A DNA stretch of 64,000 nt from Brachyhypopomus gauderio (Eukaryota > Chordata > Actinopteri > Gymnotiformes > Hypopomidae). The stretch covers positions 24,532,823-24,596,822 of the forward strand of contig NC_135220.1 in NCBI RefSeq assembly GCF_052324685.1. Direction: 5' to 3'. The position numbers and the translations under genes were made by a program. Shown here piece after piece: positions 26,123 through 42,918 of the stretch (the stretch's first letter is position 1; every line of letters begins with the position of its first letter). The notes beneath the pieces are model-generated. The model worked only from the letters and a program-made list of their open reading frames with translations. It was not told where the DNA came from and searched no databases.

Positions 26123-27773
26123 TCATTGCGAGCTGAAGTAACGGTGGTGATACGGCTGGAAGGGTGGCACGAGGGCTGGGGTCCCTGGAGGAACAGACAG
26201 GCCCTGGGGGCTCCTGTACTGGTAGAGGGCGCTGGCCGGCACGGGAGTGGCCGCAGGTGGCCCATAGTGGAGACCGGGGGAGCCCAGGTAGGGAGCCGGG
26301 GTCTCCTGGGGCGGGTAGTAGCAGGGGTAGGGGGCCGGCCTGAAAGACTGCAGCTCGGGGTAATGCATGAGCTGGGAGGCGACGTTGGCCTGGCAGGCGT
26401 GAGCCAGTGCGTCCTGCACTGTCCTCTTCAGCTTCATACGTCTGTTCTGAAACCAGTTCCTGATCTGCAAACAAAGGCAAACGGATCGTTACTACACACA
26501 GGAGCACCAGTTTGAGATTAAAGCTTTTTATGTAGTATACTCTAAGACACTAGTATACACTAATTTAAAACACTAAGACACTGTAGTATAGACTACTTTA
26601 AGACACTAGTAATAAATACATTTAAACACGAAGATACTGTAATCATCTTATAATGTTTATTTATTGTTTGTTTTATATTATTGTCTGCTTGTAATGTATG
26701 TTCTTCAAGAGGCTGTGCCTCTTGCCAGGCTGCCATTGCAAAAAAAGCTGTTCTTAATGATTTGCCTGGTTAAATAAAGGTTAAATAAATAAATAAATAA
26801 TAAAAGTAATAAACATTAATTTAAAATACTAAGATACTGTAGTAAACACTAATTTAAAACACTAAGACACTAGTAAACACTAAACACTAGGACACTGTAG
26901 TAAACAATAAGAAGCTCTTGGGCACACAGCTGTAAATCTCGTACCTGTTTATCAGAGAGACTGAGTCTTTTGCAAAGTTCAGCTTTGTCCTGGGCCCCCA
27001 GGTAGGCGTTCCTCTTGAAGGCCCTCTCCAGGTGCTCAATCTGCTCGGTGGTGAAGGCGGTGCGGGCCCGGCGCCCCGTGCCGGGGGAGGTTGACGACGG
27101 GGCGGCCTCCTTGGAGGCGTCAGGTGAGAGGGAGCGGCTGCCTTCACTCTCGTAGCCCGACGTCTCCTCTTCTTCGGCACCGCTGCTGAAACCCAACTCT
27201 GGAACTGCAGTGAAACGAGGGAGGAAGACATTGAGCAGGATTGACCTCTCCTGGAGTTGTGAGTCCCTTTACTTCTGCTGTTATGTTACAGAAGAACGCT
27301 AAACGGTTTACTTGTTTAACTTTGTTTCCTCACAATAATGGTGAACTATGCATACACATTTACAGCAATCAGTTTGTACATTTTCAATACTTGGAATTCA
27401 GTAAATTCTGATTTTCTGAAAGCCAACTGTATGTGTGTGGGGTGGGGGATCATAGGTAGGTTGTTGGTGTCTTACCATGCTGGAGCCTCTCAGGGTTGCT
27501 TGTGTCCTTTTTGTGGTTTGCTGGAGTCATAGCGCCCTGTACAGTAGATGCATCACTCTGCAGAGGTCGTGCTGGCTCAGGCTGATTCTGCTGAGCTCCT
27601 GTGCTACCCAGACTCCAGCTGTAGAAACCCGGGAGACTTTCCGGAACTGTCCCTGAGGTTCTGGCGACATCAGAGGCCACAGAGGTCCAGGAGTTGGGAG
27701 GCTGCTCCACACTCAGGCTCGGTGGACCATGGCTGCTTTGGGACAGCCATTCGATAGAGAAGCGTCCCATCAT
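26123..27773 (-). CDS. ved: VENTX-family homeobox transcription factor, ved-like
   Basis: Sequence-specific nuclear repressor; family members (Vent, Vox, Ved) specify ventral fate downstream of BMP in fish embryos. Three exons: 27773-27476, 27204-26945, 26464-26123; 299 residues. The N-terminus MMGRFSIEWLSQSSHG matches the family signature (human VENTX has SVDWLSQSS). The homeodomain (about residues 143-202) begins GRRARTAFTTEQIEHLERAF and ends IRNWFQNRRMKLKR; all 60 positions are present, with F8, W48, F49, Q50, N51 and R53. The C-terminus is Pro/Tyr-rich (PAPYPCYYPPQE). The intron inside the homeodomain falls after residue 44. Two ATGs are adjacent (27773, 27770), and an open frame continues upstream to 27860. 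Ved is preferred over vox/vent because no tandem paralogue is next to it; that choice is only an inference. Confidence 0.85.
26650..26800 (+). mobile_element. 3' tail of a non-LTR retroelement in ved intron
   Basis: The stretch gccattgcaaaaaa... to tgcctggttaaataaagg, followed by (AAAT)n, has the form of the common fish LINE/SINE 3' end with its short-repeat tail. It lies in the intron between homeodomain exons and is antisense to the gene. Confidence 0.55.
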
Positions 27774-27992
27774 TGTGGTCAGAGGGGGCTTTAATCCAGC
27801 AAAGACAGAGAATATCCAAAACCAATGGAAATGTTCTTGTCCTTTCTGCCAAGGATCCAATGATTGCGGAAGTGTTCCTGGGGGATCTGCAGAGAGTAAA
27901 GCTGTTGCAGTGGATGGCGTCCTAGGAGCAAATGAGGCAGAGCTCAGTTTGTCTTTGGGTAAGTAATAAGCACCTCCAGCACGCGGATGGGG

Positions 27993-28000
27993 TATTTATA
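27993..28000 (-). promoter_or_regulatory. TATA box of the ved-like gene
   Basis: On the minus strand the sequence reads GGATTAGCGCTATAAATACC, a good TATA box about 220 bases upstream of the ATG. Initiation is expected near 27965. The adjoining GGATTA is the core recognised by K50 homeodomains such as Goosecoid and Otx. A TAATTA core and a T-box-like TCACAAGTGTG lie about 90 bases further upstream (about 28085-28110). Confidence 0.6.
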
Positions 28001-28504
28001 GCGCTAATCCTACCTCATTTACAATTCACTTAGGCCAGGATCAAAGGAAACATCCTCCCGTCTCTGCCCACCCCCACCCCTTGAGTTTTCACAAGTGTGG
28101 TAATTAAGACGTCTCAATCGCTTCTGAATGAGCCCATCAATTCCTGGCTCCAGTATGTCTGGTGATGTAGCAAGACGCACTCCTCCCAGACACACACACA
28201 CACACACAAACATCCCAAACCATCTAGGATCCTGTCTGTTCTCTGAGGTTTCTGATTATATGTGAGGGAGTGATTTGTTTATATTGAGAATTGATGTTCA
28301 GCATAAAAAATATATGACGTTTTGGGCCTCAAATCACAAATACTATTTGACTAATGATTCCAGTACATATTGTATTTTAGATTGAGATTGTGTAATTCAG
28401 GAAACACTTTGTTTTTTTTTTTTTGCATATGACATCGCTTTATAATAAAATTGACAATGGAGCAATAGTTTATATAGACAAATAGAAGTCTAATTCTAGT
28501 ATAA

Positions 28505-28558
<54 letters not shown>

Positions 28559-31500
28559 TGAGTAGCTGCAAATCTGGGTAATTCATCCCTTGTTTATGTC
28601 CTCCTTAGCTGGTATTGGTATCAAAGCGCGCAGGTCCTTTGAAGTGCCAGGTAGCACTTAATGGCCTATTATAGGAACGCTACACGGAGAGCTATCGAGT
28701 GTGGAGACAGTAGTCTGGAGAACCGCAACTACTGATGGAGATAAGTGTAGAGACTGGCGCTTTTACTTGGTCTTTTTAAAATGGAAATATTACCGTAGGT
28801 TGATCTAATCGATCAGGTGTTTGTCGCGGGATTGAACGTTTAATCTACGAATCGTGTAATAAAGCCCAATCTAGTTTTGATTGCAGAAAGGCAAAAGGTT
28901 TCCAAAGCCGTCATATCATTGTGTGCTAAAGATCTGATTGATTTGATCCCCTTAAATCCAGCGCAAAACAAAGGAGTAAAAAGACGGCGCCATGGGTGGA
29001 GATTTTAGGCACGTCACACCGCGATTTATAGTGTAAATCACGACCCCGTAGTTTTGGATTAAATCCATTATAGCAAGCTGCCAGTTTTCAGTGCGTTCTG
29101 TTATATATATATATATATATATCACACACACACAAGGCCAGTATAATATAGTCACCTTTATGAAGGTCTATGGCTCAAATGCGGTAGGTATTACACTAAA
29201 TGGCTTTTAATTTAGAATATAACGACATTCTGATGAACCCATAAATCTTAACACGTAATTTAGTTGTTTACATTTGAATGTGTGTATATTCAGGTGTGTT
29301 TTAATGAATTGATTATTTGTGTACTCAAAGCATCGCTTATCTAGCCGAACCAGCCCAACCAGTCATTACTGTAAATAATGAATAAGATACCAGTAAATTG
29401 ATGTTTTCATTTAACATATACGTATTATAATATACATTCTTTATTAAAATTTTAGTGGTCTTGCTCTTTAAAAAGAAGCTGACTTATGTGTGTGAAGACC
29501 AAGTGAAGTACAGAAATATTTTTGTTTTCTTTGACTTAGATTGCAAAATAATCTCCCAAGGTGACCACAATTCAAATGAACACCACCTAGTTTTTCCCAT
29601 TCATGACTTCAAAGGACAGATAACTTGTCAATTCCCTCTCATCATATCTACATTGCTATCTCTTTTCTTTTATTAAAAGACCACAACAAAACCCAGAGCT
29701 TTGCCTTTGTGTGTCTGCTGCAGATCTTTCAGACTAGGCTGAGTTTCTGTACTCGTGGAATGTTTGGTGAAGGTACAGTCCCCCGACCGGGTCCAGCTTC
29801 CTTGAGTCCTCCGACGTGATAAAGGACAGGAATTACTTTGATGTGAGTGACAGACAGGAGAGGGACTGTGAGTGTGAGAGAGCTACAGTAGAGACGCTAT
29901 GGTTTTATGGAGGGCGGACAGGAGGAACAGGAGACGCCATGACCACGACCTGTTTCACAGAGACCTGTGCCACCTGGAGAGATTACAGTTTGCTTCTGTG
30001 GTTTATTGGCAGGTTAATGTAGCAATCAAGGTGACTGGCGGGGATAATCTGGTCTCAGACCAATGGGCTGTTGAAAAAAATGATCAACATAATGTAAATA
30101 AAATGTGCAAAATATATCTACTTACAATTCACAGTCAGATTGATTGGGGTGCTGAACCTCTGTATGTGAGGAAGATCAGTACCAGCAAACATTTCTGCCT
30201 GAGATGGGGTCTTTCCACTACAGAAAAGGATAAAAGATAGTGTCCAGATGTCAGTGGTTTTAGATAACACAGAATTCTTTTTTTTACTGGTTATTTCTTT
30301 TGTTCTCTGTTCTCAGGATCGGCACTTACTGAAATAGCATGGACAGTCAGTCATGGAATTATTAAGATGCATAGTATTTAAAACATGACTGATCATACAG
30401 AGAACTAAGTTAATTTACCTGTGACAACTCATTATTAGTTTACTGTTCACTGATTATTAGCTTGAGTAAATTTAGGCAGGACCTTCATTTTCAGTCTTCA
30501 GGTTAACACCTCCAAATTTGCAGTTGGTCATGTTGGAGAATTAGTGTTATTTTCCCTCCCTCTGCACATTTTATTTGTGTAAATCTTATGACTTTTTCAG
30601 TAACTGCCAGCAGTCTTTATTTGCAATGAAAGTGTCACTCAAGCAGACTCCCTCCCTCTAGTTCAGGCTTGAGAGCCCCGTACAGACGACGGTCTCTGAG
30701 GGAGAATGACCTCCAGCCGTGAGCGCCTTTGATCGCCCCCCACTGATCCCCTTTCATCTTTAATGGGTGCTGTTTGCTGCTCTGTTAGGGCTGCAAACGC
30801 GTCGTCCCAGTCCCGCCCCCCTTCGGAGCTCATCCCACAGTGGGGAGGCAAAAACCAGAACCAAACGGAGCAGGATTTCATCTCAGCCAGGTGATCGTCA
30901 TCTTTCACACAGGACGAGAAAACATGCTCACGGTGTTGCGGGTTACGGGAGAGCCGCCAGGGTGCCGACTTGCATGAGCAGTTGTGATCACATGCACGTT
31001 AGTGCATTTAGTGAATATGTTATTACTTTATAGTCCTACATTAAATATTTACATTAATACATTAATTACATCGTTTTTGAGTATTGTACATTTGCATAAA
31101 GTTTTCCTGTGTTGAAAGTTTAGGTGGATTTTGCAATGCACTTATTTTGCATTTTGGGGGGAGATTAGAATAACTTTTGGATATTCTCTCATTGGAAACC
31201 TTCCCAAATAACACATCCATTCATCTTATAATGACATCATTTTGACTACAATGCCCCCATTAACCCTCCCCAAGGGATTGTAATCAGTGACAACTTCAAA
31301 GAGGGGATCTGGGGTAGCGGTGAAACTGGTCTTATTTGAAGAGCAAGCTCTGGTCCTGTGATAACAGTGTAGGTAGGGGGTGGGGGTACTGGCCATCTAC
31401 ATCAGCTGGAATCCACTCAGAAGCCCCGCCCCCCCCAGACGACAACCCCAAGCATGACTCCGAAGGGCGGCCGCCGTCTACCGTCTGTCCCTGAAACATG

Positions 31501-32910
31501 GAGACACTCTCGGTTCCTATTCACGAGACTGCTGCTTTCACACGTATGGCCCAGGAAACAGAAGAGGTGAGTGTCGACATGGGATTAGGCCCCATTGAGC
31601 ATAGCCGATCCCCCCCTGCCCCCCCCACACCTTCTCACGGGGCCACGCTCGAAACCCCCGCCAAGGGGTGGGCGCCACGGACCCGAAACACACCCCCATG
31701 TTTGTGAATGGGATTTTAGATCATGGCCAATATAGTTTCAAAAGAGTGTTGCAATGGTCTCTGCGGCCAGAGGGTGCGACGTTTTAGGTTTTCCTTTTCC
31801 TGTTAAAGTGTGGTATAAAGAGAGGTATGAGGTGTGACTTTGGCCTTTGAAGAACAAAGGACATTTGGAGGTCAGTTATTGGTGTTTGGAAAAGGTGGTT
31901 GGAAGTTTATGTTGAGTTCATCCTGAAGCATTAGTACATACAAATATCCTAACATGTAAATATGTAAACACCACAGGAAAAACAAAGTAACTAAAATAGT
32001 TTATTGGGGTTTACCGTATCTATGATAATATATTTTAATGAGATATGAGGTATTTTAAAGAGTTGCAAAACAGAAACAGCATGCTGTGATGCTTCAGTGG
32101 TGACAAAATTGTGGAGGAAAAAGCCAGTATGAAAAAAAAAACAATCTCAATATAAAATGATAGGGCATGAAATAATTAAAATATATTTGGTTTGCATTTC
32201 ATATGTAGTACAAAACCATACATAAACATCAGCACACGTTACTGTTTTCCTCAGTGCTGGCGTAATGATACCCACCTTCAGTGAGGTGGCAGAGGTGAAC
32301 AGATGTGCGCACAGACACTAGAAGGGGTTATAGGGCTAATAGTGAGTCATAGGAAATGGCAGTTGGAAAAAGTAGGCCAAAACAAACCAGGTGCACATGC
32401 AAGTATGAGGAGACATGTATGATTTAACTGTGACGGCATCCTGCACAACCCACAGGTAGAAAATGAACCATGCACAGAGTTCATTCAAAGCATTCATCTC
32501 TCTCTAGTGTTCACCATATCCATCTGACCCACCCTTGTCTACAATTAAAGAATTTGGAGTTTGTTTTTGACAAGGCACACAGAAACAGAGAGAGGATTGA
32601 ATAGTTAATTTTCATTCCTTTAGGCATCAGTTAAACTCAGCTGTTCTGTGTGGCAAATTTTTAGCGGTGTGACAGAAGAAATGATCAGTTATTACAACTG
32701 TGTTGAAGCATTCACAACATCAAACGAATAAGAAACTCTGAGAAATGCAGTCGCAGAATACTGCCTATTTCTAAGTCACCTGTATGAAGGCACAGGCTCG
32801 GTTCTCAGATCAAGATTAGACTGAAGGCAGAGCCGTTGAGACCCTTTATCTGGTGAGAGTAGCCTGACCCCTGGCCGTGTGGTCAGTCTGCTGAGGTAGT
32901 GAGGAGGGCC
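28001..32910. other. Upstream region of the ved-like gene / 3' flank of polm
   Basis: Nearly 5 kb with no gene I can support. It includes a pure (CT)n at about 28508-28555, (AT)n near 29102, short C-runs near 31430 and 31610, and otherwise AT-rich unique-looking sequence. The proximal kilobase is where embryonic enhancers of the homeobox gene would be expected. Confidence 0.45.
28508..28555. repeat. (CT)n microsatellite
   Basis: About 24 perfect CT units, upstream of the ved-like gene. Confidence 0.95.
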
Positions 32911-36455
<3,545 letters not shown>

Positions 36456-37453
36456 GGTTTGTACAGCACGCTAGCTACTTAACTATGCTCCCTCCCTAAT
36501 ATACTTGGCTTAAAGAACATAGTATAGTCGATATGAAAAAGACATTGCTTCCACTAAAAATAAGAATCCCCAGACTGCTAGCCAAGTATAGCCTCAGAAT
36601 ATTCTTCACTCCACCTGAGAGGCTTTAACGTTCCCGTGTTTACAAGCGTGTGCAGCAACGAAAATAGTTCCGACGGAAGTAAAGCAAGCACAACGTTTCC
36701 ATAGCCAGGATGACAGGCTAAACTGGCCACTTGTTTATTTACTGTTTTTTTTTACACTGAATATTTAGTAAAGTTGTAGCGAATCTCTACAGGATTAACG
36801 TTATTGAAGTAACATTAAGTTTCGCAAATCACACATGTTGCTGGTGTAATTCACACTGGTCTGACGGCAATATTGCGATATGTAATTAGCTAACTAACTA
36901 GTTTGTCATTAATAGCTTTGATATCTGAATAATGCTGTTGAAATGTTATCTAGCCAGCCGACTAGCACCAGCAAATTGCTCAAAAGTTACAGACTTTGTT
37001 GTAGTTACAAGCCTAGCTAGATAATGTTAGGTACACGGTGGTTTCATATCCTTTTACACTGTAAAATACAGTTGACATTATCTTATTGACTATTCGTTCA
37101 GCCGTGGTAGTCTTGCCACTATCTGATTCACCGTTTTTTTTATTTTCTGTTCCATATTTCTCGTGATATTACATCAGACTTGCCACACTCACGTTAATTA
37201 GACATGTAAAAAAAACCTGGAAACGTAATTGTTTTATTGTCCAAAGTTTCTGTTCATTTGAACAGTAACGCTCGTAGAAAGGTTAAAAGTCCCTCTTCAA
37301 CAGCAGAGAAGTCATATGACCACAGAATTGCACTTCCTCAATCCTCGCTAGACCATCCCACCGTAACAGCAGTCTAATGTCAGCATTAGGTACAATGCCA
37401 TTTTAAAAAAGGTTTATCTGGGTAGACTAAGTAGCTACCAGCGTGAATCTCTC
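36456..37453. promoter_or_regulatory. Divergent polm/gns promoter region
   Basis: About 1 kb between the two start codons. It is AT-rich, without an evident TATA box, CpG island or repeat. It must contain both promoters and 5' UTRs, but I cannot place the start sites. Confidence 0.45.
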
Positions 37454-40400
37454 ATGGCAAGTTCTAAGCCAGGGTCCGGTATCAGGAACCCTCACAGAAA
37501 AGCGAGCGAGGGTGCAAACGCACTGGTGTTTCTCACGCTGCTCACCTGCACACTCAGGTGTTCAGAAGGCACCAAAGCCAGCAACATCGTTCTAATTGTT
37601 GCCGACGACCTGGACGTTGAGCTCGGGGGAATGGTGAGTGTAAAAAAACAACATGAAGCAGGAAACAAAGGTTTTTAGCGGAAGTTCAATAGTTTTTAAA
37701 TGTAATGTAACGCCGTCAATTTGGATACCGGTGAAGTCACAGCGTTATCTCTTCCTTGATTAAGTGTGAGGCGCTTGACGAAGTGTCATTATTTTGATGC
37801 AGGACCCATCTTACTGTTGTCTTGAAACTGCATGTTGGTCTCTGTACAGCTTCAGTTAAACAGCGCATCTTCTCAATTTATAGTGTTTTAAATTTGAAGA
37901 ATTTGGCTTTGTAACTTATCTAAATAAACATGTTAAAGCCCAAGAATGTATGATTAACAAACAACCATGTCATGAAAATTGTGTATGATCATGGCCTATG
38001 CTGGTTTTCATGGTTCTCTACAGACACCTATGAAAAAGACTACAACCCTCATTGGTAATGCTGGTGTCACTTTTTCTAATGCGGTAGGTGAAACCATTAA
38101 GTCAGTTTCGTTGCTAATACTAGTTCCTCCTATAGCCAGAAAATCCATAGCCTCTGAATATCTGATTTTTGCTACTTTGTCTCATGGGTCTGAATCATTG
38201 TCATCTGGGGTGTCCAGTACACAGTGACGCCCCTGTGCTGCCCCAGTCGGAGCAGCATCCTGTCCGGTAGATATCCACACAATCACATGGTCCACAACAA
38301 CTCCTTGTCGGGCAACTGTAGCAGCAGTGACTGGCAAAAAGGACCAGAGAGCCAAGCCTTCCCTGTCTACCTCAGCAAGCAGCATTATCAGACCTTCTAT
38401 GGGGGGAAGTACTTGAATCAGGTCAGTATCCTACCCCCATCTCCCACCCCTTCTATGTTTGAGAGACTTTGGGGTGGTCATTTTGAATTGTGCACACTGC
38501 AGCATAAGATGCCTTCTACCAGATTTCCAGGTGTTTGCTAACTTGTAAGGGACTTTCGGTTCTTAACTGACTACACATCATTACACGTCTGCCTCTTTCT
38601 GATGCAGTTGCAAGTGAGCTAATGAGTTACAAAAGTTTCATTTGTTAGTGTGTTAAGATCTGGTTTGCTTCTGATCATCAGGCGTCCAGTGGGGCCGTGT
38701 ATAATCCTTTCTGCTGTCTTTGCAGTACGGAGTGAATGAGGCAGGAGGCGTTGGCCATGTTCCTCCAGGCTGGGACCAGTGGCATGCACTGGTGGGTCAT
38801 GTGTTTGGTCATCACCCTCACACTGCTTCATGTTGCTTAACTATAAACAGCACTTTCCATGTCAGCCTGTAGCTTCTGTAATCTCCATTGTGGACTTATA
38901 AACTGTAAAATTATATGACCCCCAGGAGTTTCATCAACTTTTAGATGAGGTTCTTCTAAAATAACCTCAGGGTCTTTTATCGCATGTGACCTAGCGGTGT
39001 CTTGCAGGGGTTTTCCAGGAATTAATTAAATGGAGTTATGTAATACTGAAGTTTGGGAGGAAGACTGTACCGGAACATTTTCCCTCCTACTTAAAGTACT
39101 CCTGTCCAACCTGTACTCTGTGATATCACACAACCTCCATGTCTACTTTGCTGACACCTTTAATCGCACGTCTTGTTGCTGGTTCTTTAGATAATGGCGA
39201 TAGCCCTCCTGAACTCCAGCTCATGTTCTCAGAGATGATCTCAGCCTTCTTCAGTTTGACCTTGCTTCCTTAAACTATTATCTTCACAAAGTATTAGCTG
39301 AAGTACAAAATGACTTCAGGGGGAGAAATGGTTTTGAAGTTGTTATAAACTTCCTAAAGTGCTAAACCTCTGTCTAATGTGTTTCTGTAGGTGGGGAACT
39401 CCAAGTACTACAATTATACACTCTCCGTCAATGGAAAAGCAGAGATTCATGGGGACAACTATGAAAAGGACTACCTCACAGACCTTATTGTAAGCTCCTG
39501 ATAATGAATCAATGAGGAGTAAAGCATACAAGCTGATTGGCTGTCTGCAAGGCAGAGCAGCAGAGTTAAGGGTTTAGGGTCTTCCTTTTAAGTGCCTGCA
39601 GGTGTTTAACACTGGAGTGTGACCATTAAGGAAGTGGTTTCAGACTTCATGTCCATTGATCTGGCGTATGCAGTGGTGTATGTTCATTTTCTCAGTATTC
39701 AGGTTCATATTGGTGAGTGTTGTTTTTTTGGAATGTTGATATTCAGGTGAGCTAAACTTCCTGGTACATTGGAAACCGTATGAAAGCTGACAGGATCTTG
39801 TCTTGTATGAAACTTTGCTTGTTTCAAACAAGACAAAACTTGACTATCTGCTTCTCCATGACCTTTGCAACATATTTTTATTGTCAAAATCATGAAATTA
39901 GGTGTATTAAAATATGTAAAGACTACCACTTCAACTTTCTGAAGGAATCTCTTTCATCTTAGCTGTCAGCCCACTCATGTTTATCCAGGGTCACTGTCTA
40001 AGGCCATATTTTTCATGCATTACAATATAAAGCCTGTAACATGGACAAAATAAACTGCCAAACTACCCTCTCAACAGTCCAGAAGAAAGAGACTTTTCTA
40101 GACTCATTCCCCAGAGTTGTGACTTTACTAGACTCGTCCCTCATGTTACTCATGTAAACGGCACAATGCAGTGGTTGACCATCAAATGCAAATGCAAAAT
40201 GCACTGCACTGCAGATTCTTGAATGCAAGCAGCTGCTTGGAACATATCGGTAGCAAGCTCACATTTTCTTTGGAATTTGATTAGAAATATTTTTGTTAGT
40301 GTTTTTAATACCACCCTTTGATTTCACCCTCTACCTCATGCCGACGGTCCCAGCTGAACCGGTCACTGACGTTCCTGGAGGACCGAAGTCCCTTGCATCC

Positions 40401-42918
40401 CTTTTTCATCATGCTGTGTCCACCAGCCCCTCACTCTCCCTGGACCGCCGCTCCTCAGTATCAGAAGAGTTTTGACGATGTCAAAGCCCCACGCGACGGC
40501 AGCTTCAACAAACCCGGCAAGGTGGCCCACCTGCTCTAGGCCCGCCGATATCAAAGTCGCCCGCTAGCCGAGCGCCAAGGTCAACATCGGTCTCATTGTC
40601 TTGTTTTTCTTTGTTTCAGGATAAGCATTGGTTGCTACGGCAGCCCGTGAACCCAATGCTCAACAGCTCCATCGAGTACCTTGATAACGCTTTTCGCAAG
40701 AGGTACGCAGACCGCGGCGAGCCATCCACCCTCCCCGCTCTCCTGTCATGCACATTGTTCTCACTGTGTGCCCTTGTTTGCTTTCAGGTGGCAGACCCTA
40801 CTCTCTGTGGACGACATGGTGGAGAAACTGGTAAACAAACTGGAAGCCATTCAAGAATTAAACAACACCTTCATTTTCTTCACGTCCGACAATGGATACC
40901 ATACAGGTAGGCTCAACGTTCTGCATTCCTTTTAACGGGACCTTTACAGGTAGGGTTGCATTATTGTGTCATTCCTGTGCTCTAGGTCAGTTCTCACTCC
41001 CCACTGACAAGCGGCAGCTGTACGAATTTGACATCCGCGTACCGCTTTTAGTTCGAGGACCCGGAATTAAGCCCAAACAGATTCTGCAGGTCAGCCCCAG
41101 CTGGTGCTCCATGGACACACGCTCATCCGCATGTGTGTGTGTGTATGGGGGGGGCAGTGACCTTTGTTTTCATGTCTTCCAGGACCCAGTGGTGACTATC
41201 GACTTGCCATTAACAATTCTTGACATTGCTGGAGTTAATATCTCTGCCTTGAATATGGATGGACAATCATTTCTCCCCCAGCTTGTGAGTAGACAGGTTG
41301 TACTTTACAGTTTCCTTACAGCACAGTGAGTTCTGATTTGTATTTGGGACGTAATGACGAGCTTGAGGGTAAAGTGAAGAATGTCAGCTTTATTTAAAAT
41401 GTTCATTCATATGCATCATGTGAAATGGGTGCTCCTTCTTAAATCGCTTGGACAAACTAATATTACATATGGAAATATAGTATAATTCTTTGTAGGTGAT
41501 GCAGCAGCTACCACAGATAAAGAGCTTTACCCATCATCCGTGCGCCGAGGACATTTTCACACACTTTTTTGTTTCTGATCCTCCACTTTCATTTTGTGTC
41601 ATGCTTGTTTAAGTGTGATACCTTAGTTTGATCAGTCAAGAAATTTCCACTTCTTAGCTGTGAGAAATATGTTTCAAGCCCCTTGCAGACTGATGTGTGG
41701 TTTATTTAGGTGTGAAGGCCCTTTCCTGACTCACTTGGCTTGCACAGCTGATATCACTGACAAACTAGAATTAATACTGGTGCACTACAGCGGTGGCAAA
41801 TCACAAGTCAAAGTCACAATGCTTTCTCCTACGTGGTTCATAGATGAAGTGCTTTACATCACTGCCAGTAAAGGTTTACCACCACTTAAAAAAATAAGTG
41901 CTTGTAGAATGTTCTGGAATCTTCAGACCTCAATTTTGTGCTTTGATCGGTGATGTCCACTCTGTGTATTTCTCCACTTTGCCTCATCTGTCACTTAAGA
42001 GTTTCCTTTCACAACTGATATTACTCCTCATGAGCCTTTTTATATAGGAGATATAGTTTCTGAATGCTTGTGGCTGATGTGGTTAAGTTCAGGTTCACTA
42101 GAAGCTCCAGTCAGTTTTGGTTTTTACAATACATTGGTAGCACAGGTGCAGGGAAAAAAAAAAGTCCAAAGAGAAACATGTTAAAACAAGTTAAATACAG
42201 TTTCTGGTTTGGTTTAGGCAGCTGAGTGTTCTGGATGCTGTAATAGACCATTACAGGCATTTTATAGTTCCTCAGAACAAGCGCACATGTAATCACGCTG
42301 TCATTCTCCACATAGACTCTATCGCATGGCGCTTCATCTCGCTCTTACTTCCTGGTGGAGTACACCGGTGAGGGCAACGTGCTTGAAGACCCGTACTGTC
42401 CCAAACTTGGCCCGGGGCTGGCTGTATGTGTATTTTCACCTTTTGCCATTCAACCCGAAGTTGATTTCACAAACACACATGAATCGGCACTGTGTTCAGT
42501 CTTGCCTTTTTCGCCTCTGGTCCCTTAGAACTGTTTTCCAGACTGCGTTTGTGAGGATGCCTTCAACAATACGTACGCCTGTGTTAGAACTCTCAAGGGG
42601 AACAATTTGCAGTACTGTGAATTTGCCGACAACCAGGTACGTCCTCTTTCCCTTTTAACACATCAATCTGCACTTCTCTCCAATAGAAGGTACAGGTTGG
42701 TCTGTCTCCGCCCACGATCGACGATTGGTCATAATAGCATTCCCCCCCCCTTCCCAATCTCTGACCAGTCATTCGTGGAGGTGTACAACATGACTGCTGA
42801 TCCGCACCAGCTGGAGAACATTGTGAAGAAGGTGGATCCGGCTCTGCTACAGGCCATGAACCAGAGACTCATCAAGCTGCAGTCATGTCAGGGCAAGAGT
42901 TGCCAAGACATCAAATAA
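37454..42918 (+). CDS. gns: N-acetylglucosamine-6-sulfatase
   Basis: Lysosomal sulfatase that removes 6-sulfate from GlcNAc in heparan and keratan sulfate. Thirteen exons: 37454-37633, 38024-38083, 38218-38421, 38726-38791, 39391-39489, 40354-40521, 40620-40702, 40788-40906, 40986-41089, 41183-41284, 42316-42423, 42529-42636, 42769-42918; 516 residues (human 552). Residues 1-40 contain a signal sequence ([12 protein letters not shown]). [10 protein letters not shown] gives metal ligands. The formylglycine site is Cys87 in [41 protein letters not shown] and [20 protein letters not shown] follow. Several NxS/T sites (for example NNT, NYT) fit glycosylation. It ends [11 protein letters not shown], about 30 residues short of the human C-terminus. 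At exon 3 the acceptor tgtccag is chosen over the next AG because only it gives [14 protein letters not shown]. Confidence 0.97.

Noticed and set aside
30663-31710. Moderately long open frames on both strands in the ved-polm spacer
   Set aside because: No family resemblance, no splice or start context, and some pass through C-runs; most likely chance.
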